Below are positions 35,655 through 45,130 of a DNA stretch of 64,000 bases, in pieces. Position numbers and translations under genes: made by a program. Source of the DNA: Salinicola socius (GTDB lineage Bacteria; Pseudomonadota; Gammaproteobacteria; Pseudomonadales; Halomonadaceae); the NCBI RefSeq assembly GCF_001937195.1, contig NZ_MSDO01000007.1, forward strand, positions 1-64,000. The letters are read 5' to 3'. How positions within the stretch are numbered: position 1 is the first letter of the stretch; each line of letters starts with the position of its first letter. The notes beneath the pieces were generated by a model that made no database searches, was not told the DNA's origin, and was given only the letters and a program-made list of their open reading frames with translations.

Positions 35655-36422
35655 ATGACCAATCTATTCGATATTCAAGGTCGCCTGGCGCTGGTCACCG
35701 GCTCCACCCGCGGGCTCGGCAACGCGCTGGCCCGCGGGTTGGCCGAACGGGGCGCCCGGGTGATTCTTCACGGGCGACAGCAGCATGCGGCCGAGGAAGC
35801 GGCCCGCAAACTGGCGTCAGAAACCGGCGCCGAGGTCGAGGCCGTGGCCTTCGACGTCACCGACGCCGATGCCGTGAAAGCCGCCGTCGATCCGTTGATC
35901 GAACGTCTCGGCGTGCCGGACATTCTGGTCAACAACGCCGGGCTGCAGAAACGCGCGCCGTTCAACGACTTCGACCCCGCCGACTGGGATGCGGTGATCG
36001 CCACCAATCTCTCCAGCGCCTTCTACGTTGCCAAGGCGCTGAGCCCGGCGATGTCCGAGCGCGGCAGCGGCAAGATCGTCAATATCGGCTCGGTGCAGTC
36101 GAAGCTCGCCCGGGAAACCATCGTGCCCTATGCGGCTTCCAAGGGCGGCGTGGCGCTGCTGACCCAGGGCATGGCAGCGGATCTGGCGCGCTACGGGATC
36201 CAGGTCAACTGCCTCTCCCCCGGCTACTTCCAGACCGACATGAACCAGGCGCTATGGCAGGACGCCGACTTCAACGCCTGGATCGAAAAGCGCACGCCGG
36301 CGCAGCGCTGGGGCCAGGTCGAGGAACTGGTCGGCACGCTGATCTATCTCTGCGCCGACGCCTCGAACTTCGTCTCCGGGCAGAACATTTTCGTCGACGG
36401 CGGCATGACCTCGGTGGTCTGA
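35655..36422 (+). CDS. Gluconate 5-dehydrogenase-like SDR
   Basis: 255 aa. NAD(P) motif TGSTRGLGNALA, NNAG motif (VNNAGLQKRAP) and catalytic YAASKGG. The stretch LQKRAPFNDFDPADWD is typical of IdnO-type gluconate 5-dehydrogenases, which interconvert gluconate and 5-ketogluconate. Together with the upstream GntP it forms a short two-gene unit. The L-idonate dehydrogenase, gluconokinase and GntR/LacI regulator usually found with it are absent here. Confidence 0.85.
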   Translation: MTNLFDIQGRLALVTGSTRGLGNALARGLAERGARVILHGRQQHAAEEAARKLASETGAEVEAVAFDVTDADAVKAAVDPLIERLGVPDILVNNAGLQKRAPFNDFDPADWDAVIATNLSSAFYVAKALSPAMSERGSGKIVNIGSVQSKLARETIVPYAASKGGVALLTQGMAADLARYGIQVNCLSPGYFQTDMNQALWQDADFNAWIEKRTPAQRWGQVEELVGTLIYLCADASNFVSGQNIFVDGGMTSVV

Positions 36423-36429
36423 ATACATT

Positions 36430-36461
36430 CGCCACAGCGCCACAGCGCCACAGCGCCACAG
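36430..36461. repeat. Four perfect 8-bp tandem repeats (CGCCACAG)
   Basis: Four identical units just after the gluconate 5-dehydrogenase stop. Perfect identity suggests recent slippage or expansion. A separate direct repeat of GCCAAGTCAG occurs at 36592 and 36610, upstream of the next gene. Confidence 0.88.
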
Positions 36462-36634
36462 CGGGGTTTCACGGCGGGTTCCGGCAGGCGATAGCTTTCC
36501 TGCATCGATACAGTCGTCAGGATTCATTGTTGGCTGGCTAATCATTTCCTAGACTTTGGTCTATCTCTTTAGCCACCTCTGGCCGAAGCAGGCCAAGTCA
36601 GGCAAGCAAGCCAAGTCAGAAAGGAATCCACGAT

Positions 36635-37768
36635 ATGGCAGCACTGTTCGAACCGTTCGATCTCGCCGGCACCCGCTTGAACAATCGCATCGTCATGGCG
36701 CCAATGACCCGTGCCCGCGCCAAGGGCGACGTGCCCGACGAAATGGGCGCGCTCTATTATCGCCAGCGTGCCAGCGCCGGGCTGATCATCTCCGAAGGCA
36801 GCCCGATCTCTCGTGAGGGGCAGGGCTACCTGTTCAATCCGGGCATCTACGGTCCGGATCAGATCGCCGGGTGGAAGAAAGCGACCCAGGCCGTGCACGA
36901 GCGCGGAGGCGTGATCTTCTGCCAGACCTGGCACGTCGGCCGTGTCTCGCACACTTCGATCCAGCAGAATGGCGCCGCGCCGATCAGCAGCGCCGCCAAG
37001 CAGGGTGGCATGGCGTTCGGCTACAACGAAGACGGCCAGCCCGACATGATGGCTGCGACCACGCCGCGCGCTGCCACCACCGAAGAGTGCCGCCGGCTCG
37101 TCAACGATTTCGCCCAGGCGGCGCTGAATGCGCGTAACGCCGGTTTCGACGGCGTCGAGCTGCACGGCGCCAACGGCTACCTGCTGGAGCAGTTCATCAA
37201 CGCCGGCCTCAACGATCGCACCGACGAGTACGGCGGCTCGCGCGAGAATCGCTGCCGGCTGCTGCTCGAAGCGATCGACGCCTCCATCGCGCTGATCGGC
37301 GCGCATCGCGTCGGTGTGCGACTGACGCCGTATGGCACGCTGTTCGACATGCCGATCTACGACGATATCGAAGGCACCTATCTCTATCTCGCCGCCGAGC
37401 TGAGCAAGCGCGATCTGGCCTACGTCCACCTGATGGATCAGGGTGCTCAGGGGCAGGACGGTCTGCCGCGCGAGTTCCTGCGTCGGTTCCGCGATGCCTA
37501 TCACGGTACGCTGCTGTTCGCCGGCAATCTCGACAAGGCGGAAGCGCACAAGCTGGTCGACGACGGCGTCATCGATCTGCCGGTATTCGGTCGCCCGTTC
37601 ACCTCTAACCCGGACCTGGTCGAGCGCCTGCAGAACGACTGGCCGCTGGCCGAGTTCGATCCGGACACTTTCTATGGCGGAGATGCCCGCGGCTACGTCG
37701 ACTTCCCCACCTACGAGGAAGAGCAGGCGCGTCTGGCGCGGGAAAAGATGCTCGCAGAGAAGTCCTGA
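36635..37768 (+). CDS. Old Yellow Enzyme family alkene reductase (NemA-like)
   Basis: 377 aa, FMN-dependent TIM barrel. It reduces activated C=C bonds such as N-ethylmaleimide, enones and nitro esters with NAD(P)H. Seen are NRIVMAPMTRARA, the substrate-binding His-x-x-Asn plus Tyr in ELHGANGYLLEQFI, NDRTDEYGGS and the FMN-phosphate region VFGRPFTSNPDLVERL. It is single-gene and ends in a clear terminator. No regulator is adjacent. Confidence 0.92.
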   Translation: MAALFEPFDLAGTRLNNRIVMAPMTRARAKGDVPDEMGALYYRQRASAGLIISEGSPISREGQGYLFNPGIYGPDQIAGWKKATQAVHERGGVIFCQTWHVGRVSHTSIQQNGAAPISSAAKQGGMAFGYNEDGQPDMMAATTPRAATTEECRRLVNDFAQAALNARNAGFDGVELHGANGYLLEQFINAGLNDRTDEYGGSRENRCRLLLEAIDASIALIGAHRVGVRLTPYGTLFDMPIYDDIEGTYLYLAAELSKRDLAYVHLMDQGAQGQDGLPREFLRRFRDAYHGTLLFAGNLDKAEAHKLVDDGVIDLPVFGRPFTSNPDLVERLQNDWPLAEFDPDTFYGGDARGYVDFPTYEEEQARLAREKMLAEKS

Positions 37769-37829
37769 TCGCCCGATGTGGTCAGACACGCCGACAGTGC
37801 GCTGTCCGTTTCGTGTCGGTCAGATGACG

Positions 37830-37857
37830 AAGGCCCCGCAATCGCGGGGCCTTCTTC
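37830..37857 (+). terminator. Rho-independent terminator after the Old Yellow Enzyme gene
   Basis: Perfect 10-bp stem AAGGCCCCGC / GCGGGGCCTT (37830-37839, 37844-37853) with a 4-base loop, then CTTCGTT. It could also serve the convergent ridA gene. Confidence 0.82.
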
Positions 37858-37876
37858 GTTGAGAGGCGATCCGGCA

Positions 37877-38293
37877 TCAACCGCCGTTCGGAATTCGCGC
37901 CACCACCTTGATCTCGAAATCGAACCCGGCCAGCCAGGTCACGCCCACGGCCGTCCAGTTGGGATAGGGCGGCGCCGGGAAGTGACGCGACTTGACCGCC
38001 AGGATCGTCTCGAACTGAGTTTCCGGGTCGGTGTGGAAGGTGGTGACATCGACGAGATCCGCCAGCCCGCAGCCGGCGGCGGCCAGCACCGCCTTGAGAT
38101 TGTCGAAGGCGAGCGCGACCTGGCGTTCGAAATCGGGCTCCGGCGAACCGTCCTCGCGGCTTCCGACCTGGCCGGAGACGAACAGCAGATCACCGGAGCG
38201 AATCGCGGCCGAATAGCCGTGCTTCTCGTAAAGGGCGCTGCGGCTGGCGGGAAAGACCGGCTGCGGCGACTGGGCAGATTGAGCTTGCAACAT
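37877..38293 (-). CDS. RidA/YjgF-family protein
   Basis: 138 aa. The family (Rid) deaminates reactive enamine/imine intermediates or acts in substrate-specific pathways. Visible are GYSAAIRSGDLLFVSGQVG, a central ATFHTD-like VTTFHTD, and NWTAVGVTWLAG. ATG 38293 follows GAGGAG at a good distance; the frame extends ten codons more. It is divergent from a TetR regulator with three strong operator-like sites between them, so it is probably repressed by that regulator. No catabolic partner gene is adjacent. Confidence 0.87.
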   Translation of the reverse strand: MLQAQSAQSPQPVFPASRSALYEKHGYSAAIRSGDLLFVSGQVGSREDGSPEPDFERQVALAFDNLKAVLAAAGCGLADLVDVTTFHTDPETQFETILAVKSRHFPAPPYPNWTAVGVTWLAGFDFEIKVVARIPNGG

Positions 38294-38343
38294 GGAATGA
38301 CTCCTCGCGAGGGCGCGACGCATGAAAGCGTCGGGAAGTTGAC

Positions 38344-38404
38344 ATACGACACGTATATTAATTGCTCATACGTCGTGTATGTCAAATTAATATACGCTTC
38401 GTAT
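38344..38404. promoter_or_regulatory. Three 13-bp inverted repeats at exact 24-bp spacing, TetR operator array
   Basis: Sites are ATACGACACGTAT (38344-38356), ATACGTCGTGTAT (38368-38380) and ATACGCTTCGTAT (38392-38404). The first and third are perfect ATACG-N3-CGTAT palindromes; the middle has one mismatch. Start-to-start distance is 24 bp both times. They lie in the divergent region between ridA and tetR. Confidence 0.85.
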
Positions 38405-38474
38405 GCCAATGTCCGCCGTCTCGCGATACTCTTCCGGCGGCGTGGAGGAAGCTATCTTGAACACAGGAGGGATC

Positions 38475-39068
38475 ATGACCCGACGCAGTCGCGCCGAAAT
38501 GCTGGAAGAGACGCGCGCCAAGCTGATCGATGCCGCGCGAGCGGCCTTTGCCGAGAAGGGCTACGCCGGTGCCTCAATGGACGAGCTCACTGCCCGCGCC
38601 GGCCTGACCCGTGGCGCGCTATATCATCATTTCGGTGACAAGCGCGGCCTGCTCGCCGCCGTGGTCGATCGACTCGACAGCGAGATGGCCGCTCGCGCCC
38701 ACGAGATCGGGCAGCGCCATACGAACGCCTGGGAGGGGTTGCTGGCAGAGGGTGGCGCCTACATCGAGCTGGCGCGCGATCCTGAGATCCAGCGCATCGT
38801 GCTGCTGGATGGCCCGGCGGTACTGGGAGATCCCTCCCAGTGGCCGAGCCAGAACCGCTGCCTGCTGGCGACGATGACGACGCTGGAGGCGTTGACCAAG
38901 GCGGGAATCGTCAAACCGGTCGACGTGGAAGCCGCCGCCCGGCTGATCAATGGCGCGGCACTCAACGCCGCGCTCTGGGTTGCCGCCAGCGACGACCCAG
39001 ACGTGATGGACAGAGCCACCGACGCCTTCCGCCAGCTGGCGTCCGGGCTATTGGTGACGCGCGACTGA
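38475..39068 (+). CDS. TetR/AcrR-family transcriptional repressor
   Basis: 197 aa. The N-terminal helix-turn-helix (about residues 12-58) reads ARAAFAEKGYAGASMDELTA and TRGALYHHFGDKRGLLAAVV. The C-terminal ligand domain (PSQWPSQNRCLLATM, AARLINGAALNAALW) resembles the common family C-terminal type. ACAGGAGGG before the ATG fixes the start. It probably represses itself and ridA through the three ATACG-N3-CGTAT sites. Confidence 0.9.
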   Translation: MTRRSRAEMLEETRAKLIDAARAAFAEKGYAGASMDELTARAGLTRGALYHHFGDKRGLLAAVVDRLDSEMAARAHEIGQRHTNAWEGLLAEGGAYIELARDPEIQRIVLLDGPAVLGDPSQWPSQNRCLLATMTTLEALTKAGIVKPVDVEAAARLINGAALNAALWVAASDDPDVMDRATDAFRQLASGLLVTRD

Positions 39069-39083
39069 CGGCAGGCCTGGCGC

Positions 39084-39806
39084 CTAGCGACGAATGCCCA
39101 GCGCTTCGTGCTGCTTGGCGAACAGGGTCTGACAGCCGCTCTCGGCCAGATCGAGCATGGTGTTGAGCTCGGCGCGGGAGAACGCCTGGGTTTCCGCCGT
39201 GCCCTGCACCTCGATCAGCTTGCCGTCTTCGGTCATCACCACGTTCATGTCGGTGCCGGCGGCGCTGTCTTCCGGGTAATCCAGATCGAGCACCGGGGTG
39301 CCCTTGTAGACGCCCACCGAGATCGAGCTGACCAGCTGACGGAACGGATCGGTCTTGATCATCTTCTTGCGCTGCATGTACTGCAGCGCCTCGATCAGCG
39401 CCACGCAGGCCCCGGTGATCGACGCCGTGCGGGTGCCGCCATCGGCCTGCAGCACGTCGCAGTCGACGGTGATGGTGTATTCGCCGAGCTTCTTCAGATC
39501 CACCGCCGCGCGCAGGCTGCGGCCGATCAGACGCTGGATTTCCAGCGTGCGCCCGCCCTGCTTGCCTCGCGTCGCTTCACGGCCGCCGCGGGTGTGGGTC
39601 GCGCGCGGCAGCATGCCGTACTCCGCCGTCACCCAACCCTGGTTCTTGCCGCGCAGCCAGCGCGGCACGCCGGCCTCGACGCTGGCGTTGCACAGCACCT
39701 GGGTATCCCCGAAGCTCACCAGCACCGAGCCTTCGGCGTGACGGGTAAAACCGCGGGTCAGCGTGACCTCACGGGGCTGATCGGGTTGTCGTCCACTCGG
39801 GCGCAT
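39084..39806 (-). CDS. rph: Ribonuclease PH
   Basis: 240 aa, phosphorolytic 3'-5' exoribonuclease that trims tRNA 3' ends. [14 protein letters not shown] at the start, [37 protein letters not shown] and [20 protein letters not shown] are diagnostic; the protein is full length. Divergent from yicC, an arrangement conserved in many gammaproteobacteria. Confidence 0.96.
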   Translation of the reverse strand: MRPSGRQPDQPREVTLTRGFTRHAEGSVLVSFGDTQVLCNASVEAGVPRWLRGKNQGWVTAEYGMLPRATHTRGGREATRGKQGGRTLEIQRLIGRSLRAAVDLKKLGEYTITVDCDVLQADGGTRTASITGACVALIEALQYMQRKKMIKTDPFRQLVSSISVGVYKGTPVLDLDYPEDSAAGTDMNVVMTEDGKLIEVQGTAETQAFSRAELNTMLDLAESGCQTLFAKQHEALGIRR

Positions 39807-39980
39807 GAAAGCCTCTCGATCCAAAACATCAATGACAGAAGCGCCACACTTTCGGCGCTCCACAGCAGGCCGGCCATTCTACACGGGTCAGCCATACATT
39901 CACGGCCAACGGGCGGCGGCCAACGCCGTCACGGATGGGTTACACTCGACCGATCAGCTCGACGATTCAAGGAATTCCCC

Positions 39981-40844
39981 ATGCCCCATAGCATGACCGC
40001 GTTCTCCCGCCAGACCCGTGATGCCGACTGGGGCAGCCTGCAGCTCGAACTGCGCTCGGTGAACCAGCGCTACCTGGAGCCCCACTTCCGCCTGCCCGAC
40101 GCCCTGCGCGATCTCGAACCGCATTTCCGCGAAGCGATGCGCCAGCGTCTCGCTCGCGGCAAGGTGGAGTGCTCGCTGCGCTTCGACCCGGCCGAAGGCA
40201 ACGCCGCGCCCGGGATCAACGCCGATCAGCTCACCGCGCTTTCCCGGGCGCTGGAGCAGGTCCGCGCCCAGCTGCCGGAAGCGCCGATGCCCAACGCCCT
40301 GGAGCTGCTCGCCCATCCCGGCGTGATGGCCACCCAGCGCCTGGATATCGATCGGGTCAAAGCCGCAGGCCTCGAACTGTTCGACGCCGCGCTGAAGGAT
40401 CTGGAAACCGGCCGCGCCCGCGAAGGCGAGCGCCTGGCGGAACTGATTCGCGAGCGCCTGAGCGGGATTCGCCAACAGGTCAACCTGGTGCGCGAGCACC
40501 TGCCATTGATTCTCGAGCGCCAGCGCGCGCAGCTACTGGAACGTCTCGAAACCGCCAAGACCGAACTCGACCCGCAGCGCCTGGAAGCGGAAATGGTGAT
40601 GATGGCGCACAAGGCCGACGTCGCCGAAGAACTCGACCGGCTCGAAACCCACGTCACCGAAGTGGAGCGTCAGTTGAAGCAAAAGGGCCCGATCGGCCGG
40701 CGCCTCGACTTCCTGATGCAGGAACTCAACCGCGAAGCCAACACCCTCTCCTCCAAGGCCATCGTCGCCGACACCACCCGCTGCGCGGTGGAGCTGAAGG
40801 TGCTGATCGAGCAGATGCGGGAGCAGATCCAGAATCTGGAGTGA
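39981..40844 (+). CDS. yicC: YicC-family endoribonuclease
   Basis: 287 aa. YicC proteins are linked to sRNA/mRNA cleavage in E. coli. The N-terminus has MTAFSRQTRDADWGSLQLEL and LRSVNQRYLEPHFRLP, and the C-terminus (DUF1732) has RLDFLMQELNREANTLSSKA and VLIEQMREQIQN. ATG 39981 follows AAGGAATT. The region between rph and yicC (39807-39980) looks like a normal divergent promoter. In related genomes gmk often follows yicC; here the next genes are an organic-acid locus. Confidence 0.94.
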   Translation: MPHSMTAFSRQTRDADWGSLQLELRSVNQRYLEPHFRLPDALRDLEPHFREAMRQRLARGKVECSLRFDPAEGNAAPGINADQLTALSRALEQVRAQLPEAPMPNALELLAHPGVMATQRLDIDRVKAAGLELFDAALKDLETGRAREGERLAELIRERLSGIRQQVNLVREHLPLILERQRAQLLERLETAKTELDPQRLEAEMVMMAHKADVAEELDRLETHVTEVERQLKQKGPIGRRLDFLMQELNREANTLSSKAIVADTTRCAVELKVLIEQMREQIQNLE

Positions 40845-40984
40845 GGTGTCTTTCCAGCGGATGACGATCAATCATAGCCACCACATGACACTACCTATCA
40901 CCAATGCGATGCTGGCACGGTATCGACATCAGCCCAGGGTTCCGGACGACCGCCATGACGGTCTAGCGTGATCGTATTCAAGCC

Positions 40985-41668
40985 ATGACAAAGCTCACAG
41001 ATCGGGTCTACACGACACTCAGAAGAAAAATCATGTCGGGAGAGTTGTCTTCGGACATGCAGATCAAGGAAGCCCATCTGGCCGAGACGCTTTCGGTGAG
41101 CCGGACGCCAGTTCGAGCGGCCATTCAGCGTCTCGCGGACGACGGCCTGATCTATCACGAGAAAGGCCGCGGCTCATTCGTTTCGCCCTGGCAGCAAGAC
41201 GATATCGTCGACATCTACGAGCTACGCATCCTGTTGGAATCACGCGCGGCCAGGCTGGCCGCCAGCCGTGCGACGGCGGAGCAGATCGCGCAATTGCATC
41301 GTCATGCCGACGTGATCGAAGGGCTCTATCGGGACCAGCCCGATAAATACCTGTTCAGCATCCAGGCGGAAAATCAGAAATTCCATCAGATCCTGATGAC
41401 GGCATCGGGCTCTGCGCAGCTCAAGCAGATGGTCAGGATGCTGGTCGATTCACCGATCACGGTGGGCTCTTATTACCTCTACTCCGACGCAGAGATGCAG
41501 CGCTCGATGCAGCAACACAGGGACATCATCGATGCGATCGAGAAGCGGGAGGAGAGCTACGCCGAAGACCTCATGCGCGTGCACCTGCGCATGGCCTATT
41601 GCGTTTTCATGGCCAGGCAATCGGCCCAGTCGAAAGGGGAGCCTTGGGACAGGACGGATAAGCCATAG
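40985..41668 (+). CDS. GntR-family (FCD) regulator of the tct/rraA locus
   Basis: 227 aa. Winged helix (TTLRRKIMSGELSSDMQIKE, VSRTPVRAAIQRLADDGLI) at residues 9-67, then FCD domain with metal-site histidines in FHQILMTA and MQQHRDIIDAI. It is convergent with tctA (57 bp apart), so it likely controls the tctCBA and rraA/dehydrogenase transcripts that start from the divergent region at 44.8-45.1 kb. Confidence 0.86.
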   Translation: MTKLTDRVYTTLRRKIMSGELSSDMQIKEAHLAETLSVSRTPVRAAIQRLADDGLIYHEKGRGSFVSPWQQDDIVDIYELRILLESRAARLAASRATAEQIAQLHRHADVIEGLYRDQPDKYLFSIQAENQKFHQILMTASGSAQLKQMVRMLVDSPITVGSYYLYSDAEMQRSMQQHRDIIDAIEKREESYAEDLMRVHLRMAYCVFMARQSAQSKGEPWDRTDKP

Positions 41669-41724
41669 CGCGCCTCGAGTTCACCAGAGGCGCTCTGGAC
41701 TGTCCTATCCCGGATCACTGACGC

Positions 41725-43266
41725 TCAAGGCTCGAACCGTTGACGGGCCCGCTCAGGGTCGCTCGCCATCGCCAGTTTCGACGGCCGCCCCCGGTAGTGG
41801 GTGAGCAGGCGCCGAATGATCGGTACCAGTATGGTCAGCACGATGATCGTCACCATCACGATGGCGATGGTACTGGAGAAGAGATAGCTCACCTCGTGCC
41901 GGCCGATGAGCATCGCCCGACGCAGGCTCGACTCCGCCACCGGCCCCAGAATGACGGCCAGCACCGCAGGCGCCAGCGGAATTTTCAGCCGCTCCATGCC
42001 CCACCCCATGACCCCGAACGCCAGCATGAGCCACACATCGAACAGGCTGTTGTTAATGGCGTAGACGCCGATGGTGGTCAGGGCAATGATGATCGGCGCC
42101 AGAAGCAGTGGCGGCATGTACATCACATTGATGAACAGCCTCGCGCCGAGTCGGCCGATCACGAACAGCATGATCGAGGTCACCAGCATGGCCAGAATAA
42201 AACCGTAGGTGACGGGAGCGGAACGCGTAAACAGGTCCGGGCCTGGGAGCATGCCGTGGACCAGCAAGCCGCCCAGGATGACCGCAGAAACGCTGCTGCC
42301 CGGAATCCCCAGGGTCAGCGCGGGAATCAGGGAAGCCGCGTTGTCAGCGTTGTTGGCGCACTCCGCCGCCGCCACGCCTTCGGGCGCTCCCTTGCCGAAC
42401 CGCGATTTGTCCTTCGCCACACGTCGCGCCTCGTTCCATGAAAGCATGGCTGCGATATTTCCCCCTGTGCCGGGAATGATGCCTACGATCACGCCGATGA
42501 CCGATGCCCGGCACCAGGTCGGCACCAGTCGTCTCCAACCGATGCCGCTCCGCGTCTTGCCGCCACTGCCGATGCTGGTCTTGCTCAGCAGCATGGCTTC
42601 TTGCGCCAGCGTCAGAGCCGGCGGGATGGCGTAGAGCCCGGTGAGCAGCACCAAAATATCGATACCCCCCATGAGATCCATGACGTTGAACGTGAAGCGC
42701 TCGTTACCTGTCATCGAGTCGATGCCAACCATGCCGATGACGAGACCGAGGCAGGCGCTGATGAGCCCCTTGATGGGCGCATCGCTCAACAACACGGAGA
42801 TGGCCGCCAGCCCGAAGATCGCCAGCCAGAAAATCTCCACCGGGCCGAACTTCAGCGCCACTGCGGCCAGAGGCGGACTCAGGAAAAGCAACGCCAGCGC
42901 ACTGACCGAACCGCCGATCGCCGAAGATGTCAACGCGATCTTCATCGCCTCTAGCCCCTGACCCTTTTGCGCCATGGGATGGCCGTCGAAGACCGTGGCG
43001 ATACCGGCAGGCGTACCCGGAATACGCAAGAGAATGGCGGGAATTGCGCCGCCGTACATGGCGCCATTGTAGATACCCGCCATCATGCCGAGCGCAACCA
43101 ACGGGTCCATGGTGAACGTCAGCGGGATCAGTACGGCGATGCCCATCGTCGCCGAAAGCCCAGGCAGCGCGCCAATGAGCACGCCGATGGTCGTACCACC
43201 GGCCATGGCAAGCAGGACAGCGGGCGAAAATAGCAACGGCAGGGCGGAAAGAATGGAATCCCACAT
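41725..43266 (-). CDS. Tripartite tricarboxylate transporter large permease (TctA)
   Basis: 513 aa, about 12 transmembrane segments. Family motifs are GALPGLSATMGIAVLIPLTF and IPAILLRIPGTPAGIATVFDG near the N-terminus, then IPGTGGNIAAMLSWNEARR and LTLGIPGSSVSAVILGGLL. The C-terminal tail after the last helix is charged. Third gene of tctC-tctB-tctA; it starts 3 bp after the tctB stop. Confidence 0.92.
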   Translation of the reverse strand: MWDSILSALPLLFSPAVLLAMAGGTTIGVLIGALPGLSATMGIAVLIPLTFTMDPLVALGMMAGIYNGAMYGGAIPAILLRIPGTPAGIATVFDGHPMAQKGQGLEAMKIALTSSAIGGSVSALALLFLSPPLAAVALKFGPVEIFWLAIFGLAAISVLLSDAPIKGLISACLGLVIGMVGIDSMTGNERFTFNVMDLMGGIDILVLLTGLYAIPPALTLAQEAMLLSKTSIGSGGKTRSGIGWRRLVPTWCRASVIGVIVGIIPGTGGNIAAMLSWNEARRVAKDKSRFGKGAPEGVAAAECANNADNAASLIPALTLGIPGSSVSAVILGGLLVHGMLPGPDLFTRSAPVTYGFILAMLVTSIMLFVIGRLGARLFINVMYMPPLLLAPIIIALTTIGVYAINNSLFDVWLMLAFGVMGWGMERLKIPLAPAVLAVILGPVAESSLRRAMLIGRHEVSYLFSSTIAIVMVTIIVLTILVPIIRRLLTHYRGRPSKLAMASDPERARQRFEP

Positions 43267-43269
43267 GAG

Positions 43270-43734
43270 TTATATCCCCGTGAAAAAACGCAGCGCCATT
43301 TCGGGAGGTAGCGGTCTGTCGAGCACCACCTGAAAAATCAGATAGATCAGCAGCGAGAAAGTGATTGCCGTTACCACCAACCACTTGCCTTTGCGATAGC
43401 CGAGGAGCATTCCACTCAGAGGCACGAACAACAGGAACGTAGTGGCGAATCCCAGCCTGGGGGCAGCGACGATCATGACGATGGAGGTCGCCAGTAGGAT
43501 GAAAAATCTTTTGACGTGACCTGGTGCGGGTCGTATTGAATCGCCACCGTCGTGACGTAGGGTAAGCGCAGATCTCACGCCCCATATCACCAGCAGGAGG
43601 GTCAGAAGTCCCATCACGGCGACGGGCAAATAGGCGGAATCTCGTGTGAAACCCAGCGCATGGATAAGCCCGAAGACGCTGATTACCGTGCCAGCGAGTG
43701 CCACTCCCGTCTCTACCACTGCCTGACGCATCAT
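43270..43734 (-). CDS. Tripartite tricarboxylate transporter small subunit (TctB)
   Basis: About 154 aa with four hydrophobic segments (for example DSAYLPVAVMGLLTLLLVIW and FATTFLLFVPLSGMLLGYRK), typical of TctB. Two ATGs in tandem (43734, 43731) follow GAGGAG; either may be used. It lies between tctC (64 bp upstream) and tctA. Confidence 0.83.
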   Translation of the reverse strand: MMRQAVVETGVALAGTVISVFGLIHALGFTRDSAYLPVAVMGLLTLLLVIWGVRSALTLRHDGGDSIRPAPGHVKRFFILLATSIVMIVAAPRLGFATTFLLFVPLSGMLLGYRKGKWLVVTAITFSLLIYLIFQVVLDRPLPPEMALRFFTGI

Positions 43735-43798
43735 CGCGCTCCTCTCAAATGCGACGGAAAAAGCGGCGAGCCAGCCAGCGACCGGCTCGCTCGTCCTA

Positions 43799-44758
43799 TC
43801 ACTCACTCCAGGGAGATTCATCCCAAAGCGCCTGAAAACGTGCCTGCAGGTCCTGAAGTGTTTGCTGGTAGATGGTCGGATCCTGATAGTCGAGTGGTAA
43901 CGACTGCTGCGCGGCCGCCTTCTGGAAGTCTTCGTTGTTCATGGCCGCTTCGACGGCACTGGAGAGCTTCTGAACGATCGCATCCGGGACCCCGGCAGGA
44001 ACGGCGATGCCACGGTTTGAGCCAATAGTCAGCTCGTAACCGGCTTCGGCGGTCGTCGGCACGTCGGGCAACTCCTTCGAACGCTGACTTGCGGCCTGCG
44101 CTAGCATCTTGATTCGCCCGGCTTTCACATCCGCCGCCGCTTCACCAATGTTGAATATCCCCATGTCGATGTGCCCGCCCATCAATGCCTGACGTACGTC
44201 GGCAGCACCGGGAAAGGGCACGTGGGTCATCTCGATTCCCGCCAGGCGCTGCAGCGCCAGCGCGGCCAGGTGATCGTCCGAGCCGACCCCGGTCGTGCCG
44301 TAGGTGATCTCGCCGGGGTGCTCCTTCGCGTAGGCGACCAGATCCTTGAGCGAGGCGAACTCGCTATCCGGCCCCACGTTGAAGCCATCGGGGTCGTCGA
44401 CGACGCTGGCCACCGGCTGGAAATCAGAAAGTTCGTAACGCGTGTCGCGTTCGATCGGAATGGTCAGCACGTTGGGCGTATTGATGAAGCCGATGGTGTA
44501 ACCGTCAGGCTCGGCATTGGCAAGTGCCGTGAAGCCGACCTCACCACCGGCGCCGGGACGGTTGATGACGGTGATATCGGTGCCCAATTCCTTCTCGATA
44601 TAGGGGACCAGTGTTCGCGCTGCGATATCCGTACCGCCTCCAGCGGAATAGCCGATGATCATCTGCACGGCGCGCTCGGGATAATCGGCCATGGCCGACA
44701 ACGGCATCAACATGATGGCGGCCATCGCAACGGTTCTTGTCTTCATGCCAGGCTTCAT
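43799..44758 (-). CDS. Tripartite tricarboxylate transporter substrate-binding protein (TctC/Bug family)
   Basis: 319 aa with a signal peptide cleaved after about residue 24 (SAMA before DYPE). Bug-family features are VQMIIGYSAGGGTDIAARTL, VINRPGAGGEVGFTAL and YGTTGVGSDDHLAALALQRL. AAAGGAGAGG precedes the ATG at 44758; the frame extends 43 codons upstream across the AT-rich promoter. First gene of tctCBA. Bug proteins bind carboxylates, so uptake of a di- or tricarboxylic hydroxy acid is likely. Confidence 0.9.
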   Translation of the reverse strand: MKPGMKTRTVAMAAIMLMPLSAMADYPERAVQMIIGYSAGGGTDIAARTLVPYIEKELGTDITVINRPGAGGEVGFTALANAEPDGYTIGFINTPNVLTIPIERDTRYELSDFQPVASVVDDPDGFNVGPDSEFASLKDLVAYAKEHPGEITYGTTGVGSDDHLAALALQRLAGIEMTHVPFPGAADVRQALMGGHIDMGIFNIGEAAADVKAGRIKMLAQAASQRSKELPDVPTTAEAGYELTIGSNRGIAVPAGVPDAIVQKLSSAVEAAMNNEDFQKAAAQQSLPLDYQDPTIYQQTLQDLQARFQALWDESPWSE

Positions 44759-45130
44759 GGACCTCTCCTTTCTCGCCGCCATCGCCTCGACGGACGTATT
44801 GGCTTGGCGACCTGTACTCAGATGGATGTCGAAAACGACTGATATCGCTCGACTCTCAATTATTGTTCTAATAAAAAACAAAATCATCGAATCATAGGTG
44901 CCTCATTGGCTCAAGCAGCGATTTCCATCATTGCTGCCGTAGATCGATAAAAACAACCAAATCCTTGATTAATAAATAATTTATTTTAACTTATACTTTT
45001 GTCTCGCATGAGAAAAGCGAAGATTTGATAGACACGCGATTAATATTGTTTTTTTATTGTTCGCGATGCTTTTCTGCGCCGGCCAGACCTTACGCATCGG
45101 ACGATCTCCTCATTAGAGAAGGAACAAAGA
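44759..45130. promoter_or_regulatory. AT-rich divergent control region between tctC and rraA
   Basis: 372 bp without a gene and clearly AT-rich compared with its flanks. It contains AAATAATTTATTT (44974-44986), a 13-bp palindrome. Promoters for tctCBA (leftward) and rraA-dehydrogenase genes (rightward) should lie here. I did not find the TTGTATACAA motif. The nearby FCD regulator is the likely binder. Confidence 0.5.

Noticed and set aside
39108-39980. Upstream extension of the yicC frame
   Set aside because: It lies entirely antisense to rph. The conserved YicC start is at 39981 with AAGGAATT before it.
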